Source: Parafrigoribacterium_A sp035571875
Lineage (GTDB): Bacteria; Actinomycetota; Actinomycetes; Actinomycetales; Microbacteriaceae
Direction: 5' to 3'
NCBI GenBank assembly: GCA_035571875.1
Contig: DATNBR010000058.1
Span: 1 to 61,391, forward strand
Length of the DNA: 61,391 bases
The translations under genes and the position numbers were made by a program. This document shows, piece by piece, positions 24,163 through 32,033 of the stretch. How positions within the stretch are numbered: the stretch's first letter is position 1; the number at the start of each line of letters is the position of its first letter. The notes under the pieces are model-generated. The model was not told the DNA's origin and did no database searches. It worked only from the letters and a program-made list of their open reading frames with translations.

Positions 24163-25038
24163 GTGGCACATTCGAATCCCGCCCCGAACAGGGCAGCTGC
24201 CCTCGATCTCACCAGCGACTTCTCCGTCGAGATGACCGGCAAAGACGTACCGGGCCTGGAAGAGGCGCGCGACGTCATCCCGGCGGGCACCAAGATCAAC
24301 GTGACGTTTCTCGGTAACGAAGACCTCGAGATGCGCGTCGCAGCGGCGAAGGCCGTCAAGGACATGGGCTTCGTGCCCGTGCCGCACATCTCCGCGCGAC
24401 GCATCGCGTCGCAGGCCCAGCTCGAGGAGTTCCTCGGTCGGCTGCAGGAGGTCGGCGCCACCGAGCACGTCTTCTCGGTGGGTGGCGACCCCGCCGAACC
24501 GGAGGGTCCATACGGCAGCGCGCTCGACGTGATCACCAGCGGAATCCTGCCGAAGTTCGGCGTGCGCGAGGTGAGCATCGCGGGTTACCCCGAGGGGCAC
24601 CCCGACATCACGAACGAAGTGCTCTGGCCGGCGCTCGAAGACAAGTCGGCATCGCTCAAGGAGCAGGGGCTGGATGCGGTGATCCTCACCCAGTTCGCGT
24701 TCGACACCGAGCCCGTGATGTCGTGGATCGACCAGGTGCGCGACCGCGGAATCGACACCCAGATTCGTATCGGCACGCCCGGTCCCGCGGGCATCAAGCG
24801 GCTGCTCGGCTTTGCCCGTCGCTTCGGCATCGGCGCGAACGCGATGATCGTGAAAAAGTACGGCTTCTCACTCACGAACCTCATGGGTACCGCCGGACCC
24901 GACCAGTTCGTCACCGACCTGTCGGGCCTGTTGGCCTCCGACCCGCGCTCCGGCTCGGTGAAGCTGCACTTCTACACCTTTGGCGGGCTGCGCGCGACCG
25001 CGCAGTGGGTGCACGACTACAACGCTGCCCAGGACTGA
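24163..25038 (+). CDS. metF: Methylenetetrahydrofolate reductase (MetF family)
   Basis: A 291-residue FAD-type TIM-barrel reductase: FVPVPHISARRI, HVFSVGGDPAEPEG and GAEQ-like barrel strands such as VILTQFAFD. In this setting it probably runs in the oxidative direction, turning the 5-methyl-THF made by the O-demethylases into 5,10-methylene-THF. The GTG start at 24163 follows AAAAGGA by nine bases. It is followed closely by purU and a LigM copy, the order expected for a demethylation/THF-recycling operon. Confidence 0.88.
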   Translation: MAHSNPAPNRAAALDLTSDFSVEMTGKDVPGLEEARDVIPAGTKINVTFLGNEDLEMRVAAAKAVKDMGFVPVPHISARRIASQAQLEEFLGRLQEVGATEHVFSVGGDPAEPEGPYGSALDVITSGILPKFGVREVSIAGYPEGHPDITNEVLWPALEDKSASLKEQGLDAVILTQFAFDTEPVMSWIDQVRDRGIDTQIRIGTPGPAGIKRLLGFARRFGIGANAMIVKKYGFSLTNLMGTAGPDQFVTDLSGLLASDPRSGSVKLHFYTFGGLRATAQWVHDYNAAQD

Positions 25039-25052
25039 GGGGGTTGACCACC

Positions 25053-25919
25053 GTGCATTCCGAAGCACTCAAGGACCGCGCCTGCCTGATCGTTCATGGC
25101 TCAGACCAGCCCGGAATCGTGGCCGCGGTGACGGCCCTGATCACGCGCAACAAGGGCAACATCATCTCGCTCGACCAATATTCGGACGATGCGAACGGAG
25201 GAGCCTTCTTCCAGCGGGTCGTCTTCCACCGAAGCGACCTGCCTGCAGCGATGCCCGAGCTCGAAGCGGATCTCGCGAAGACCGTCTCACCGCTCGGGCT
25301 GGAGTGGGTTCTCACCGACCAGTCCGTGCCGAAGCGCATGGCGATCCTCGCCTCCACCTCCGACCACTGCCTGCTCGAGCTGCTCTGGCGTCACCGTCGC
25401 GGCGAGTTGCCGGTCACGATCCCGATGGTGATCTCGAACCACACCAACACCGCCGAGGACGTGCGCTCGTTCGGTGTTCCCTTCTTCCACGTCCCCTCGC
25501 AGGGCCCAGACAAGTCGGCCGCCGAAGACGCGATCGTCGACCTGCTCGTCGGCAATGTCGACTTCGTGGTGCTCGCGCGCTACATGCAGATCCTCTCCGA
25601 CGACTTCCTCGAGAAGGTCGGAGTTCCGGTGATCAACATTCACCACTCGTTCCTCCCCGCGTTCATCGGTGCCGCGCCCTACCGCAAGGCGAAGGAACGC
25701 GGCGTGAAGCTCATCGGTGCGACCTCGCACTACGTGACCAAGGACCTGGATGAGGGGCCGATCATCGAGCAGGACGTCGCCCGCGTCGATCACTCGATGA
25801 GCGCCGCCGACCTCCAGGCCCGGGGCGCCTACGTGGAGCGGGCGGTTCTCTCGCGCGCCGTGCAGTGGCACGCCGAGGACCGCATCATCAGACACGGCAA
25901 TCAGACCATCGTGTTCTAA
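25053..25919 (+). CDS. purU: Formyltetrahydrofolate deformylase
   Basis: A 288-residue protein with an N-terminal ACT-like domain (about 1-80, LIVHGSDQPGIVAAVTAL) and a C-terminal formyltransferase-fold domain with the signature NIHHSFLPAFIGAAPY and the catalytic Asp in DLDEGPIIEQD. PurU releases formate from 10-formyl-THF and frees THF. Here it would regenerate THF for O-demethylation. The GTG at 25053 is chosen because GAGGGGG lies nine bases upstream; it starts 14 bases after metF. Confidence 0.92.
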   Translation: MHSEALKDRACLIVHGSDQPGIVAAVTALITRNKGNIISLDQYSDDANGGAFFQRVVFHRSDLPAAMPELEADLAKTVSPLGLEWVLTDQSVPKRMAILASTSDHCLLELLWRHRRGELPVTIPMVISNHTNTAEDVRSFGVPFFHVPSQGPDKSAAEDAIVDLLVGNVDFVVLARYMQILSDDFLEKVGVPVINIHHSFLPAFIGAAPYRKAKERGVKLIGATSHYVTKDLDEGPIIEQDVARVDHSMSAADLQARGAYVERAVLSRAVQWHAEDRIIRHGNQTIVF

Positions 25920-25935
25920 CGCGATTGATCGAACC

Positions 25936-25958
25936 GCATGCCGGACGGTCCGGTATGC
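25936..25958. other. Intergenic near-perfect palindrome between purU and the demethylase gene
   Basis: The 23 bases at 25936-25958 pair end to end (GCAT-CCGGAC against GTCCGG-ATGC, two mismatches plus the centre base). It can fold as a hairpin in the purU-ligM mRNA, as a partial terminator or processing site, or act as an operator. Confidence 0.5.
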
Positions 25959-25982
25959 CTCACAGAACAGAGAGGTTCACGC

Positions 25983-27395
25983 ATGGCAGCGAATAATCTG
26001 CAGGAAGTCATCGATCAGGCCGGAAGCCCGGTCGATCTTCTGCGCAATTCCCAGATCGGCTCCTACATCTACCCGGTCGTCCCCGCCGACTTCCAGAACT
26101 GGATCAAGGAGCAGAAGGCGTGGCGCGACACGGCCGTGCTCTACGACCAGTCGCACCACATGGACAACGTCTTCCTCAAGGGCTCCGACGCCATCAAGCT
26201 GATCTCGGACACGGCGATCAACTCCGTCGCGAACTTCCCGGTGAACAAGGCCAAGCAGTATGTGCCGACCACCGCGGCCGGCCACGTGATCGGCGACGGC
26301 ATCCTGTTCCGCGAGGGTGAGGACGAATACACCTACGTCGGCCGTGCGCCGGCATCGAACTGGCTCATGTTCCACGGCGAGACCGGTGGATACCAGAACC
26401 TCGAGGTGACCGTCGACCGACGTTCGCCGTCGCGCCCCTACGGCCACGCCGTGTCGCGCCAGTACTACCGCTTTCAGATCCAGGGTCCGAACGCGTGGCA
26501 GGTCATCGAGAAACTCAACGGCGGACCCCTCGAGCAGCTGAAGTTCTTCACCATGTCGACCATGACGATCGATGGCACGGAGGTGCGTACCCTCCGTCAC
26601 GGTATGGCTGGGGCGCCGGGCCTCGAGATCTGGGGCCCGTACGCCGATCACGACCGCATCTGGACCGCGATCGTCGAGGCGGGCAGCGAGTTCGGCCTTC
26701 TGCCGGTCGGATCGCGCGCCTACCCGTCGAACACGCTCGAGTCGGGCTGGATCCCCTCTCCGCTTCCCGCGATCTACACGGGTGAAGCCGAGCGCGCCTA
26801 CCGCGAATGGCTACCCGCCGACAGCTACGAGGCGACCGGCACCCTCGCCGGCTCCTTCGTCTCCGACAACATCGAGGACTACTACCTCACGCCGTGGGAG
26901 CTCGGATACGGTTCCTTCGTGAAGTTCGACCACGACTTCATCGGCCGCGACGCGCTCGAGAAGATCGACCCCGCCTCACAGCGCAAGAAGGTCACCCTCG
27001 CCTGGGATGCCGAAGACCTCGGCAAGGTCTGGACCTCACTGCTCAACGTCGACGGACCGAACTACAAGTTCTTCGACCTCCCGCTCGCGAACTACGGCTC
27101 GGCGAACTACGACGCCGTCGTCGACTCCGACGGCACGGTCGTCGGGTACTCGATGTTCACCGGCTACAGCTCGAACGAGCGCCGCGGCCTCTCGCTCGCC
27201 ACGGTCAGCCCCGACGTGCCCGAGGGCACCGAGCTCAAGGTCGTGTGGGGCGAGCCGAACGGTGGAACGCGCAAGGCCTCGGTCGAGCCGCACGAGCAGA
27301 CGGAGGTTCGCGCTGTCGTGAGCCCGGTTCCGTACTCGACCGTGGCGCGCGCCAGCTATCACGGCGGATGGCGCACCGGTTACAAAGGGGAATAG
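25983..27395 (+). CDS. ligM: Vanillate/3-O-methylgallate O-demethylase, LigM family
   Basis: A 470-residue protein that is the closest of the three copies to Sphingobium LigM as I recall it. Shared stretches are LLRNSQIGSYIYPVV, SRPYGHAVSRQYYRFQIQGP, RTLRHGMAGAPGLEIWGPY and VGSRAYPSNTLESGW (Tyr247, the position I recall as catalytic in LigM). It should transfer the methoxy methyl of vanillate or 3-O-methylgallate to THF, leaving protocatechuate or gallate. It lies directly after metF-purU, which recycle the THF. The ATG at 25983 follows GAGAGG; an upstream ATG at 25938 lies inside a palindrome. A terminator follows. Confidence 0.88.
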   Translation: MAANNLQEVIDQAGSPVDLLRNSQIGSYIYPVVPADFQNWIKEQKAWRDTAVLYDQSHHMDNVFLKGSDAIKLISDTAINSVANFPVNKAKQYVPTTAAGHVIGDGILFREGEDEYTYVGRAPASNWLMFHGETGGYQNLEVTVDRRSPSRPYGHAVSRQYYRFQIQGPNAWQVIEKLNGGPLEQLKFFTMSTMTIDGTEVRTLRHGMAGAPGLEIWGPYADHDRIWTAIVEAGSEFGLLPVGSRAYPSNTLESGWIPSPLPAIYTGEAERAYREWLPADSYEATGTLAGSFVSDNIEDYYLTPWELGYGSFVKFDHDFIGRDALEKIDPASQRKKVTLAWDAEDLGKVWTSLLNVDGPNYKFFDLPLANYGSANYDAVVDSDGTVVGYSMFTGYSSNERRGLSLATVSPDVPEGTELKVVWGEPNGGTRKASVEPHEQTEVRAVVSPVPYSTVARASYHGGWRTGYKGE

Positions 27396-27411
27396 AACTC
27401 ACCCCTAGGCT

Positions 27412-27465
27412 TGAGGGGGTTCGCCGGGACCGGGCCATGAGCCCATCCGCGGGCGGACCCCCTCA
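27412..27465 (+). terminator. Strong terminator after the LigM operon
   Basis: Arms 27412-27425 and 27452-27465 pair over 14 bp with one G-U (TGAGGGGGTTCGCC with GGCGGACCCCCTCA). A small inner hairpin (GGGC/GCCC) lies in the loop. It separates the operon from the PadR gene. Confidence 0.8.
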
Positions 27466-27492
27466 CATCTTCAGTTCGAAACGGAGCATGTC

Positions 27493-28101
27493 GTGAGTTT
27501 GCGTTACGCCCTCCTGGCGATCCTGCGCGTGGGACCCGTCTCGGGCTACGACCTCGCGAAGCAGTTCTCCCTCTCGGTCGGGCACGTGTGGCACGCCCCC
27601 GATTCCCAGATCTACCCTGAGCTCCGCAAGATGGAGGTTGAGGGGCTCGTTGAGGGAGAGGAGCAGGTGCGTGGCCAGCGGGGAACCCGTCGCGTCTACC
27701 ACGTGACGGATGCCGGGCATCGGGCCTTCCTGGACTGGATGGACACCCCGATGGACTACCAGCGCGTGCGGGATCCCGCTCACATGCGCGCGGCCTACCT
27801 CGAGTGGGCCTCGCCTGCCGCGGCACGCGCTTTTCTCGAATCGCACATCGCCCAGTGGGAGGCGGAGCTCGCCCAGTGGGAGGGCGAACTGGGCCGCATC
27901 GATTCGCGCACCAACCCCATGCTCATGCGCAGACTCGCGGCCACGGAACCGCAGGAGCGCGATCGCACCGTCGCCTACAAGCACTTCGCCTACGAGGGCC
28001 TCTGCGATCGTGCCCGCGGCGAGATCCAGTGGGCGCGACGTGGCCTGGAACTCGTCAACGAGCTCGAGGGCGTGACCTCACCACTGAAGCCGCGCAACTG
28101 A
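27493..28101 (+). CDS. PadR-family transcriptional regulator
   Basis: A 202-residue PadR (Vtr/PadR two-domain) protein. The winged helix (about 1-85) reads ALLAILRVGPVSGYDLAKQF and GTRRVYHVTDAGHRAF; the C-terminal helical dimerisation domain (about 95-190) carries WEAELAQWEGELGRI. PadR proteins sense phenolic acids, and the vanillate regulator of Corynebacterium belongs to this family. It is the best candidate to bind the ATAGGTA palindromes at 17484, 21138 and 24089. The GTG start at 27493 follows CGGAG; the nearby ATG at 27487 is out of frame. Confidence 0.85.
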   Translation: MSLRYALLAILRVGPVSGYDLAKQFSLSVGHVWHAPDSQIYPELRKMEVEGLVEGEEQVRGQRGTRRVYHVTDAGHRAFLDWMDTPMDYQRVRDPAHMRAAYLEWASPAAARAFLESHIAQWEAELAQWEGELGRIDSRTNPMLMRRLAATEPQERDRTVAYKHFAYEGLCDRARGEIQWARRGLELVNELEGVTSPLKPRN

Positions 28102-28123
28102 CAACTCGTGCGCCCCGGCATGC

Positions 28124-28984
28124 TCAGCGGCTGGTGCGCACGGCGTCTTCCGCAGTATCGCGGGTAGGAAGAGCCGCGGAGGCGAGAAGTGCAAGCTTTT
28201 CCGCGTCAACAGAGTCCGCGTCGGCGTGATAGACGACGAGCATGAGGCCCTCGCTGCCGCTGATGCCCAATCGCTCCCGGTTGAGCGTCATCTCGCCGAC
28301 CTCGGGATGGTTGAACCGCATCCGAGTGCCGCGTTGCACTCGCACGTCGTGTCGAGCCCAGAGCTGGCGGAACCGCGGACTGGCGAGTGACAGGGTTCCG
28401 GTGAGCTCAATGAAACGCGGGTCATCGATATCGTTGCCCACCGCTTGCCTGAGGTTCGCGATGAAGCACTCGGTGATGTCTTCCCAATCCGGCTGCAAGG
28501 CCTGCGCTGCCTGGTCGAGGAACATGTCCCTGAGCTGGTTGCCGCCGACGGCGAGGCCGGGCGAGAGTGCAGTCGCGAGCGAGTTCGAGGCGAGTACGTC
28601 GAAGTAGCGCCCTTCGACATAGGCCGGCTGCACGAGCGAATCCAACAGTTTGAGCGCTCCCGGCGGCACCGTCTCATTGCGGACGATGCGCCTGCGGTGA
28701 CGCTGTCCCTCGCTGGCAAGGGCGAGTAGGTACGCCATGTGGTCGTCGTCGAGGTTCAGCACGCGAGCGATGGATTCGAGCACTTGTACGGAGGGGTGGC
28801 GATCCCGGCCACGCTCCAACCGCAGGTAGTAGTCGGCGCTGATGCCGGCGAGCATGGCAACTTCCTCGCGCCTCAATCCGGGCACGCGCCGCACGCCTCC
28901 ATCCGGAATTCCCACCTGCTCGGGCGTGACCAACTCGCGCCGTGCTCGAAGGTACGCGCCCAGGGGATTCGTCGCCTCGTTCAC
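28124..28984 (-). CDS. XRE-family regulator with MmyB-like ligand-binding domain
   Basis: A 286-residue regulator: N-terminal helix-turn-helix (about 20-85, VPGLRREEVAMLAGISADYYLRLE split across helices) and an MmyB-like domain (about 105-275, with PDWEDITECFIANLR and MTLNRERLGISG). Proteins of this type usually repress a neighbouring oxidoreductase or transporter gene; the divergent gene here is an MFS permease. It appears leaderless, with its -10 inside a palindrome, suggesting self-repression. Confidence 0.85.
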   Translation of the reverse strand: MNEATNPLGAYLRARRELVTPEQVGIPDGGVRRVPGLRREEVAMLAGISADYYLRLERGRDRHPSVQVLESIARVLNLDDDHMAYLLALASEGQRHRRRIVRNETVPPGALKLLDSLVQPAYVEGRYFDVLASNSLATALSPGLAVGGNQLRDMFLDQAAQALQPDWEDITECFIANLRQAVGNDIDDPRFIELTGTLSLASPRFRQLWARHDVRVQRGTRMRFNHPEVGEMTLNRERLGISGSEGLMLVVYHADADSVDAEKLALLASAALPTRDTAEDAVRTSR

Positions 28985-29005
28985 GGCACCAGCGTAAGTG
29001 GTGCC
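28985..29005 (-). promoter_or_regulatory. Leaderless promoter with embedded palindrome (XRE gene)
   Basis: GGCACCA (28985-28991) and TGGTGCC (28999-29005) are perfect seven-base arms with a seven-base spacer. On the minus strand the -10 TACGCT (28996-28991) overlaps one arm and lies six bases before the GTG at 28984. A protein bound here would shut off its own gene. Confidence 0.6.
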
Positions 29006-29096
29006 AGTGCGAATACAGGAGGCCCTGCCACACCCCGGTCTGCGGAGGGCTCTGGCTGGGGCGTGTGACGGTGCATACGTTACTCAACGGCACGCT

Positions 29097-29125
29097 CCTG
29101 CCAGACAATTCCCGTGTCTGACAGG
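29097..29125. promoter_or_regulatory. Eleven-base inverted repeat ahead of the MFS gene
   Basis: CCTGCCAGACA (29097-29107) and TGTCTGACAGG (29115-29125) pair at 10 of 11 positions with a seven-base spacer. It lies about 60 bases upstream of the MFS start, in the region shared with the XRE gene, and differs in sequence from the palindrome at 28985. Confidence 0.55.
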
Positions 29126-29182
29126 GCGCAGCGAGCTGCACGCAGCAGCCCCTGACTACAGCGAGAGAAGAAGGAACGTGCA

Positions 29183-30367
29183 ATGAGTACTGCAACCGCA
29201 TCGATCGACATATCGGCAGACCCCAAGCCGGCGTCCTGGGCGGGCGTTGTCTCGCTTGGCCTCGGGATCTTCGCGATCGTCATGTCGGAGTTCCTGCCGG
29301 CAAGTCTGCTGCCCCGAATCGCGGGCGACCTCGGAGTCTCGGTCGGAGCGGCCGGGCAGAGCGTCACGGTGACGGCCGCAGCCGCAGCCCTCTCCGCGCT
29401 CTTCATTTCGGTCGTCCTGCCGCGGGCCGATCGGCGACGCGTCATGATCGGGCTCACACTGCTCGCCCTCCTGTCGGACGTGTTCGTGGCCCTGGCCCCC
29501 AATCTTCCGACACTCCTCGCCTCCCGCCTCCTCCTCGGCGTCGCGCTTGGTGGGTTCTGGGCAATGGCCACCGCCATGGCCGCACAACTCGTGCACGCCG
29601 ACCACATCGGCCGCGCCCTGACGGTCATCAACGCGGGAGTTTCGGTAGCCACGATCGTCGCCGTTCCGCTCGGCGCGTGGCTCGGTGAAAGCTGGGGATG
29701 GCGCGGCGTGTTCCTGCTCGGTGCCGGTGTCGCGCTGATGGCGCTCGCCCTGCAGACCGTGACCTTGCCCCACGTCGCGCCAGGCGCGGTGGGCGGGATC
29801 CGCGCGCTCGGGTCGACTCTGCGCTCTGGCATCGTCATCGGCGGGCTTCTCGGGATTCTCCTCGTTTTCAGTGGACACTTCGGTGGATTCACGTACATTC
29901 GATCGGCGGCGCAGAGCGTCTCCGGCATCGATGCCGGTGGGCTCGCCTTACTCCTGCTCGTCTTCGGAATCGCCAACGTGCTGGGCACCGCGCTGAGCGG
30001 CGTCGTGGCCGACCGTGCCATCCGAGTCGCCGTGCTCCTGTTCCCCGCGATCTTGGGCATCGGGATGCTCGGCATGCTCCTGACGGGCGGCTCGCTCCTC
30101 GGGCTCTTCATCGCCGCCGCGCTGTGGGGCTTCGGTTTCGGTGGTGTGCCCACCGCCGTGCTCACCTGGGGCGCACGGACCGAGCCCGACCGCCTCGAGC
30201 AGATCGGTGGGCTCATCGTGACCGTGTGCAATATCGCGATCGCTCTCGGTGCCATTGTCGGCGGCATCCTCGTCGATCGCGTCTCCACCAGCACGCCGCT
30301 GCTCTTCGGCGCCCTCGCAGTCGTCGCCGGCGGCATCGTGCTCGTGGCTTTCCGAAGGAGGCGTTGA
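29183..30367 (+). CDS. MFS transporter, AraJ/DHA1 type
   Basis: A 394-residue permease with twelve predicted membrane helices. The N-terminal ADPKPASWAGVVSLGLGIF and EFLPASLLPRIAGDLGVS match DHA1-type sugar/drug efflux proteins (AraJ, YdhP); motif A is present in modified form as VLPRADRRRVMIG. GAAGGAA precedes the ATG. It is probably controlled by the divergent XRE regulator. The substrate is unknown. Confidence 0.83.
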   Translation: MSTATASIDISADPKPASWAGVVSLGLGIFAIVMSEFLPASLLPRIAGDLGVSVGAAGQSVTVTAAAAALSALFISVVLPRADRRRVMIGLTLLALLSDVFVALAPNLPTLLASRLLLGVALGGFWAMATAMAAQLVHADHIGRALTVINAGVSVATIVAVPLGAWLGESWGWRGVFLLGAGVALMALALQTVTLPHVAPGAVGGIRALGSTLRSGIVIGGLLGILLVFSGHFGGFTYIRSAAQSVSGIDAGGLALLLLVFGIANVLGTALSGVVADRAIRVAVLLFPAILGIGMLGMLLTGGSLLGLFIAAALWGFGFGGVPTAVLTWGARTEPDRLEQIGGLIVTVCNIAIALGAIVGGILVDRVSTSTPLLFGALAVVAGGIVLVAFRRRR

Positions 30368-30432
30368 CGCGACCACCAAAGCTCTCAGAAAAATAACAGA
30401 TTCATAACTAGCGGTCCGTTACCTCACCGTTA

Positions 30433-30545
30433 TATAGTTCAAGGGCAGAAGTTGTTTGCTGTGGCAGCTTCTGCGGAATGTGATTGCAGGACACTCTTGG
30501 TGCAAGGGAGAGGGTCGGCTTCTAGCCTCTGAAGCCGGCCCTCAA
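30433..30545 (+). ncRNA. Candidate structured small RNA or long structured leader
   Basis: In the gap between the MFS and MarR genes, TATAGT (30433-30438) could serve as a -10. It is followed by two hairpins: GCAGAAGTTG/CAGCTTCTGC (30445-30454 with 30465-30474, one mismatch) and AGGGTCGGCTTC/GAAGCCGGCCCT (30511-30522 with 30531-30542, one G-U). The second could act as a terminator. No open frame with a ribosome site is seen. It matches no RNA family I recognise. Confidence 0.35.
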
Positions 30546-30590
30546 TCCTGTTAACGGGCCTGCTCTGCCCGCAACCATCGGATTACTAGA

Positions 30591-30614
30591 GTGGTCCCAT
30601 GCAGACGGGACCAC
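30591..30614. promoter_or_regulatory. Perfect eight-base inverted repeat abutting the MarR start
   Basis: GTGGTCCC (30591-30598) and GGGACCAC (30607-30614) flank an eight-base spacer and end one base before the ATG at 30616. It may be the MarR protein's own operator, or a hairpin that hides the start codon region in the mRNA. Confidence 0.55.
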
Positions 30615-30615
30615 G

Positions 30616-31074
30616 ATGAAGCAGCGGGCCACGGCCGTCACGGCATGGGAGGCCCTCTTTCGCGCACAGGTGTCGGTGATGCGCCGGCTGGGTGCGGACT
30701 TCCCCATCGACAACATCTCCTTCACCGAGTACGACGTGCTGTTCACGCTGTCGCGGCGCAGCGACCGGCGCCTGCGCATGCGCGATCTCAACAACGACAT
30801 CCTGCTCACTCAGCCGAGCGTGAGCAGGCTCATCGACCGACTCACCGCGCGCGGACTCGTCGCCAAACTGCCCGACCCGGATGACGCGCGCGGCATCGTG
30901 GTGGAACTCACCGATGAGGGGTTCGAGCTTTTCCGTCGCGCGGCGGTCGGGCACGTGCGCTCCATCAACGAGAGGGTGGGAAGCGTGCTCGACGAGGAGG
31001 AACTCGAGACCCTCACCCGGCTCTGCGACAAGCTTCGAGCGGGCGTCGCCGCGCCGAGCACATCGACGCGTTGA
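30616..31074 (+). CDS. MarR-family transcriptional regulator
   Basis: A 152-residue winged-helix regulator. The recognition region reads LTQPSVSRLIDRLTARGLV, and the wing reads DPDDARGIVVELTDEG, the usual MarR DxRxxxxxLT pattern. MarR proteins respond to phenolic compounds, oxidants or drugs. No target gene is obvious: the next gene is convergent. The inverted repeat touching its start suggests self-regulation. Confidence 0.85.
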   Translation: MKQRATAVTAWEALFRAQVSVMRRLGADFPIDNISFTEYDVLFTLSRRSDRRLRMRDLNNDILLTQPSVSRLIDRLTARGLVAKLPDPDDARGIVVELTDEGFELFRRAAVGHVRSINERVGSVLDEEELETLTRLCDKLRAGVAAPSTSTR

Positions 31075-31079
31075 CCCGT

Positions 31080-31988
31080 TCAGTTCTGTCGTTCGTCGGA
31101 TTTGATCGCGCGGTAATGCGCTCGCATCCGCTTTCGAGACGTCGCCATGAGCCACAGAGCCTTCGGTGAACCGAGGATGACCTGCGCGACGGTGCCCGGT
31201 GACTGGCGGAGAACGCGCAGGGACTGCCTGAACCGGCGCTGCGGTGGGCATTCGGCGAGCGCGAGGAGAGTGCGAACCGCGGGACCCGCGACGGGCACGG
31301 CGAGCCGCCACCGGGCATAGACCTCATTCGGCAGGGTGATCTCCCCCGCGTCGATATCGAGGGCGGCGAGCAGGGGGCGCATGGGTTCGATTGCGGCGAG
31401 CGCCTGCACGAGGGCGAGCAACTCCTTGCGCTCCTGCGGTTTCAATGCCATGCGAAACTGCTCGATCAGGTAGCGGTCGTAGTCGTGCTCCTTGGGGCTC
31501 CACGACTGCGGACCGAGTCGATCGTGCACCGCCATGATCACCATCGACAGTCGGTCGAGAATCTGCACGTTGGTGCCGTGCAGGGCGAGAACCTGCCTGC
31601 GAGCCCAAAGGATGGCGAAGGCACGCTTCGGGTCGATGTAGAAACCGGGGAATGCGGTGTACACGTCCAGGCGCACAATGCGATCGGGATGCTCGAGCAC
31701 GAGCACGACGGAGGGCAGAACGCCGAGCCTTTTGATCAGGGGTGAGAGCCGCCAGCCCGATTCGAGCAGGGCCGCCATGAAGTCGTCAAAGGCGGCGATG
31801 TCGACGATGACCGACGCCGATCGTGAGAGACGCGGCGAGATGAGTCCCTGGGCCGCGAAGACGGGCCCGCCCACGGCGAGAACACGAATGCCTCGCTCAG
31901 CCGCGAGCTTGGCGACGAAGGCGAGCACGCGTGTCTTGTCGACGCGAATGCGCGCAACGTCGTCCCCCTCTGGAAGGTCCGTGGACAT
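31080..31988 (-). CDS. Nucleotidyltransferase-like protein of unknown function
   Basis: A 302-residue soluble protein. The N-terminal third resembles the small nucleotidyltransferase fold seen in uncharacterised NTP_transf_5-type proteins (VLAVGGPVFAAQG, then PDRIVRLDVYT with a possible metal Asp), but the usual GS-x9-DxD signature is not clearly present. The middle has SPKEHDYDRYLIEQ, and the C-terminus is Arg-rich. The ATG at 31988 is chosen because AAGGAGG lies ten bases upstream. It is convergent with marR and not in an obvious operon. Confidence 0.5.
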   Translation of the reverse strand: MSTDLPEGDDVARIRVDKTRVLAFVAKLAAERGIRVLAVGGPVFAAQGLISPRLSRSASVIVDIAAFDDFMAALLESGWRLSPLIKRLGVLPSVVLVLEHPDRIVRLDVYTAFPGFYIDPKRAFAILWARRQVLALHGTNVQILDRLSMVIMAVHDRLGPQSWSPKEHDYDRYLIEQFRMALKPQERKELLALVQALAAIEPMRPLLAALDIDAGEITLPNEVYARWRLAVPVAGPAVRTLLALAECPPQRRFRQSLRVLRQSPGTVAQVILGSPKALWLMATSRKRMRAHYRAIKSDERQN

Positions 31989-32033
31989 GAGACACAAACC
32001 TCCTTCCCCTGCGCAATAGCGTAGCGCGCTGGT

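Noticed and set aside
25938..25983. Upstream ATG at 25938 as the LigM start
   Set aside because: It lies inside a palindrome without a ribosome site; the ATG at 25983 has GAGAGG and matches the family N-terminus.
14584..27395. Calling the three GcvT-fold proteins glycine-cleavage T-proteins or DMSP demethylases
   Set aside because: No gcvH or gcvP is nearby, the proteins are about 100 residues longer than GcvT, and the SRAY...LESGW region and neighbours fit LigM/DesA.
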